Positions 61,496 through 64,000 of a stretch of DNA of 64,000 bases are shown here, piece by piece. The stretch lies in NCBI GenBank assembly GCA_963989385.1, contig OZ022508.1:52305087-52369086 (forward strand), read 5' to 3'. A program made the position numbers and the translations under genes. Position 1 is the first letter of the stretch. Each line of letters opens with the position of its first letter. Source of the stretch: Ctena decussata (lineage: Eukaryota > Mollusca > Bivalvia > Lucinida > Lucinidae). The notes beneath the pieces are model-generated. The model was not told the DNA's origin. It saw only the letters and a list, made by a program, of their open reading frames with translations, and did not search any database.

Positions 61496-61503
61496 CTTGA
61501 AAA

Positions 61504-61605
61504 CAAAAAGAAAATTACTATGAAACTGCATGCTAACAATATGTCTCAAAACCCAGAATTTTGATGTATTTTCAGCATGCAGTTTCATAGTAATTTTCTT
61601 CAAAA
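61504..61605. repeat. Inverted duplication beside the exon 1 acceptor
   Basis: GAAAATTACTATGAAACTGC at 61510-61529 recurs inverted as GCAGTTTCATAGTAATTTTC at about 61579-61598, starting about 14 bp outside the exon. Confidence 0.85.
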
Positions 61606-61949
61606 TACATCAAAATTCTTGGTTTTGGAACATATTTTTTGTTTTTGTTCTACTTTAAGAGAATGTTATGTGATCTCATTAGGATTTGCCACAGGAGCAA
61701 TCTGATAAGGGTTATCACTCAACCAAGAATTTTAAATAAGAACTCCTGATAGCAAGTAGTCCCATCAAAATTCAATGATGGCACAGCCGATAAAGTAATG
61801 GCCATGTTCAACCATTTTTGCAATTCTGCAAAAGGAAAACAAAAGCATAAAGGAATTATAGAATGAACAAGATTGTTTATAAAAGGACAGACAGGCATGC
61901 AAACAGGGGAACCCACACTTTAATTTATGACGGCAACAGTATTTAAATA

Positions 61950-63325
61950 TTTAACACATCAAATACTATTAGTATACCAAATATCAGCTTCCAAGGTGAA
62001 GTGGCTCCTAAGCTAAGTAATGCCAGTCAAACAAGGGAGATAATTCATATACTAAATATACTAGATATACCATTCTTGGTTCTGATACATTTCCTTGACA
62101 ATATACACATCTCCATAAAATTGTGTTAAAATATTCTAAACGGTTAAGGAAATTTATGCATGGGCAGGTAATTCAGTAAGCAAGCCAGAGTCATGGTTCT
62201 TGCTCAGGATTCATTGCCCCATTTACACACATTCCTACAAAGTTTCATTCTAATATTTCGAAGGGTTAAGGAGATATGGAGTGAATGGAAATGCCTAAAA
62301 ATAATGATCAAAGGGAGGTTACTCCAAATTAAGAAAGGGGGAGCAACCATTCTTATATGTGACACATCATCTTGTGATCATGCACATTGCTAAAAAGTTT
62401 CATCATGATATTCCAAACAGTTACTGAGTTAATGTATGCACAACATAAGTATACACAAAAACAGCCTAAAAGAATAAAAGGGATGTAACTCAGAAATGAA
62501 GAAGGGGAGAGCAACCATTTTTGTACGCAACACATCATTGGGACTTCATACACACTGCTATGAAGTTTCATGAAGATATCTAAAACAGTTATCTAGTTAT
62601 GGCGCGCACAAGACCTGCAGGGGGAAAAAACAATCAAAGGGGCATAACTTGGAAACTAATGAAGGGGGAGCAACCATTCTTGTATGTGATACATTCCCCC
62701 TACCTACTTCATACGCCTACAAAATTTCATGCAGATATCCCAAACGGCTACTGAGTTATGACCCACACAAGAATGTTTATGGACGGAGGTAAGGGAGTTT
62801 ACTCAAAAATTAAGAAAGGGGGAGCAACCATTCTGATATGCGGCATATTATCTTGTGATCATACACATTGCTATAAAGTTTCATCATGATATTCCAAACA
62901 ATTACTGAGTTAATGAATGCACAACATAAGTATACACAAAAATACCTGAAAAGAACTAATAAAAGGGATGTAACTCAAAAAGGAAGAAAGGGAGAGCAAC
63001 CATTGTTGTACGCGACACATTGTTGGGACTTCATACACATTGCTATGAAGTTTCATGAAGATATTCCAAACAGTTATCTAGTTCTGGCGCGCAAAAGACC
63101 TGTAGGGTAAAATACAATCAAAGGGGCATAACTTTGAAACCAAGGAAGGGGGAGCAACCATTCTTGTACGCGACACATTCCCTCTACCTAATACATATGC
63201 CTACAACATTTCATAAAGATATCCCAATCGGTTACTGAGTTATGGCCCGCACAAGAATTTTTACGGACGGACGGACAGCGCCATGACTTAATACGTCCGT
63301 TTTTTCAAAACGGGCGTATAGAAAA
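61950..63325. repeat. Tandem module repeat, GGGGGAGCAACCATTCTTG
   Basis: About seven imperfect modules of 150-170 bp: GGGGGAGCAACCATTCTTG, CACATTGCTATAAAGTTTC, ATTCCAAACAGTTACTGAG. Ends in GGACGGACGGACAGCG, then CGTCCGTTTTTTCAAAACGGG. Same design as the 6.4, 14.7 and 56.6 kb elements. Confidence 0.75.
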
Positions 63326-63329
63326 AAAA

Positions 63330-63520
63330 GCAACTTCCTGTTTGCTTGGTTTTCCCAGCAACAAAGCACTACCAAAATGAGGCCTTCTCTTAAAGGACAG
63401 AATTTGCACCTACAGAGCCAGTTCTTTTCTTTGGAAGTTGACCCCTATTGAGAAAGGTGAGGGAGCTAAAAGGAAACAATTAGAGCCACTTCCCTTAAAG
63501 TGTATCCATTAGTCTTTAGG
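63330..63520. repeat. AAAGGAAAGAATTTGCTCC MITE, copy
   Basis: CAACTTCCTGTTTGCTTGG, TTCTCTTAAAGGACAG, GTTGACCCCTATTGAG and ends AAAGTGTATCC. Confidence 0.7.
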
Positions 63521-63654
63521 TGTCCACATGCATAAATGCCTGGGAGTCAGAGCAAACTTAAATTAGATAGATGTGCATGGTGTATTCATAGCACAATTTA
63601 ATAACAAATATAATGTCTCATTCCTAGCAAGGTCTGACCAAACACATACAAAAC

Positions 63655-64000
63655 AAGAGGGCCATGAGGCTCTGAATCGCTCACCTGAACAATTGGCAAG
63701 GTGGCTTTTACTTATCATGTCTGAAATTGTCAAAATATGAGTTTTGGGTCAAAAGTCAAAGAATGACCATGACCACTTGTACTCATAAATCCTCATGTAC
63801 TCATTAAGACAACCATATACAATCGAACCTCAATGGCTTGAACTCGCCGGGACCACCCAAAAAAGTTCGAGCGATCGATAGTTTGAGCCATTGAAGACCA
63901 ACTCACAAGGTCCAGCTGTAAGTACTATGCTTTTCTATCATAGCAAGGGTGACTTCCTGTGACTTCCTGTTTATTGATCGGTCATAATTTAAGCCACTCG
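63655..64000 (-). mobile_element. TGACCTTGACC repeat element, partial at window edge
   Basis: Starts AGAGGGCCATGAGGC, CGCTCACCTGA, then TGTCTGAAATTGTCAAAATA and GTCAAAGAATGACC as in 10585-12245. Interrupted by a sequence with ACAATCGAACCTCAATGG from about 63818, similar to the pogo-like MITE ends. Confidence 0.65.

Larger units (their letters stand above)
59880..61340. other. LRRIQ1 intron between window exons 1 and 2
   Basis: Unique AT-rich sequence, apart from the 61191 hairpin and an orphan minus-strand frame at 60447-60764. No further exon is needed, because phases match directly across this intron. Confidence 0.6.

Noticed and set aside
19678..61495. Assignment to CEP97 (LRRIQ2) or another LRR-IQ protein
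   Set aside because: CEP97 has N-terminal LRRs and one IQ motif. Here a long charged helix precedes the LRRs and three IQ motifs follow, as in LRRIQ1.

Overview
The window is animal genomic DNA, most likely from a bivalve mollusc (a venerid-like clam is my best guess). The reasons are AT-rich spliced introns, very dense short palindromic inverted-repeat elements, TGACCTTGACC-type and GGACGGACGG-type repeats, tRNA-derived SINEs, and a Penelope-like element carrying hammerhead ribozymes. Nothing bacterial or viral was seen.

One gene is well supported. It is a minus-strand orthologue of LRRIQ1 (leucine-rich repeats and IQ motif containing 1). I read 22 coding exons from 61495 down to the stop codon at 19678-19680. 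All introns are GT-AG, all exon phases match, and together they give 1287 in-frame residues. The 5' end of the gene lies beyond position 64000. Domain order is a charged K/E/R helix (61.4 and 59.1-59.9 kb), a basic linker (55-56 kb), leucine-rich repeats (43.6-51.6 kb), a linker with a duplicated PKDLFEQAL motif (40.6-41.0 kb), three IQ motifs (38-39 kb), and a low-complexity tail ending in a WGGGKKRGE-like C terminus (19.7 kb). A likely 3' UTR and poly(A) signal follow at about 19.4 kb.

The most unusual locus is a 9.55 kb insertion at 23499-33050, inside the LRRIQ1 intron between exons 19 and 20. It is an array of 1853-bp units: about 2.3 on the minus strand and 2.8 on the plus strand, head to head around 27805. 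The whole array is flanked by one direct duplication of up to 17 bp. Each unit carries nine CACGTG palindromes in 270 bp, a TATA box, a type I hammerhead ribozyme starting about 26 bp after the TATA box, and a decayed reading frame ending in remnants of a Penelope-type GIY-YIG endonuclease. No reverse transcriptase is present. It looks like an unusually long non-autonomous Penelope derivative, or retrozyme-like element, that could yield 1853-nt self-cleaved RNAs. Three of the ribozymes are in the sense orientation of LRRIQ1, so they would lie in its pre-mRNA.

The remainder (1-19.3 kb, the introns, and 61.5-64 kb) is mostly nested non-autonomous DNA elements: at least six repeated families of palindromic or terminal-inverted-repeat elements, two larger elements with internal tandem repeats, a 2.08 kb element with a GATATC-rich core that itself contains a 262-bp MITE, and three tRNA-derived SINEs, one of them inserted into a MITE. 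I found no second protein-coding gene that I could support.
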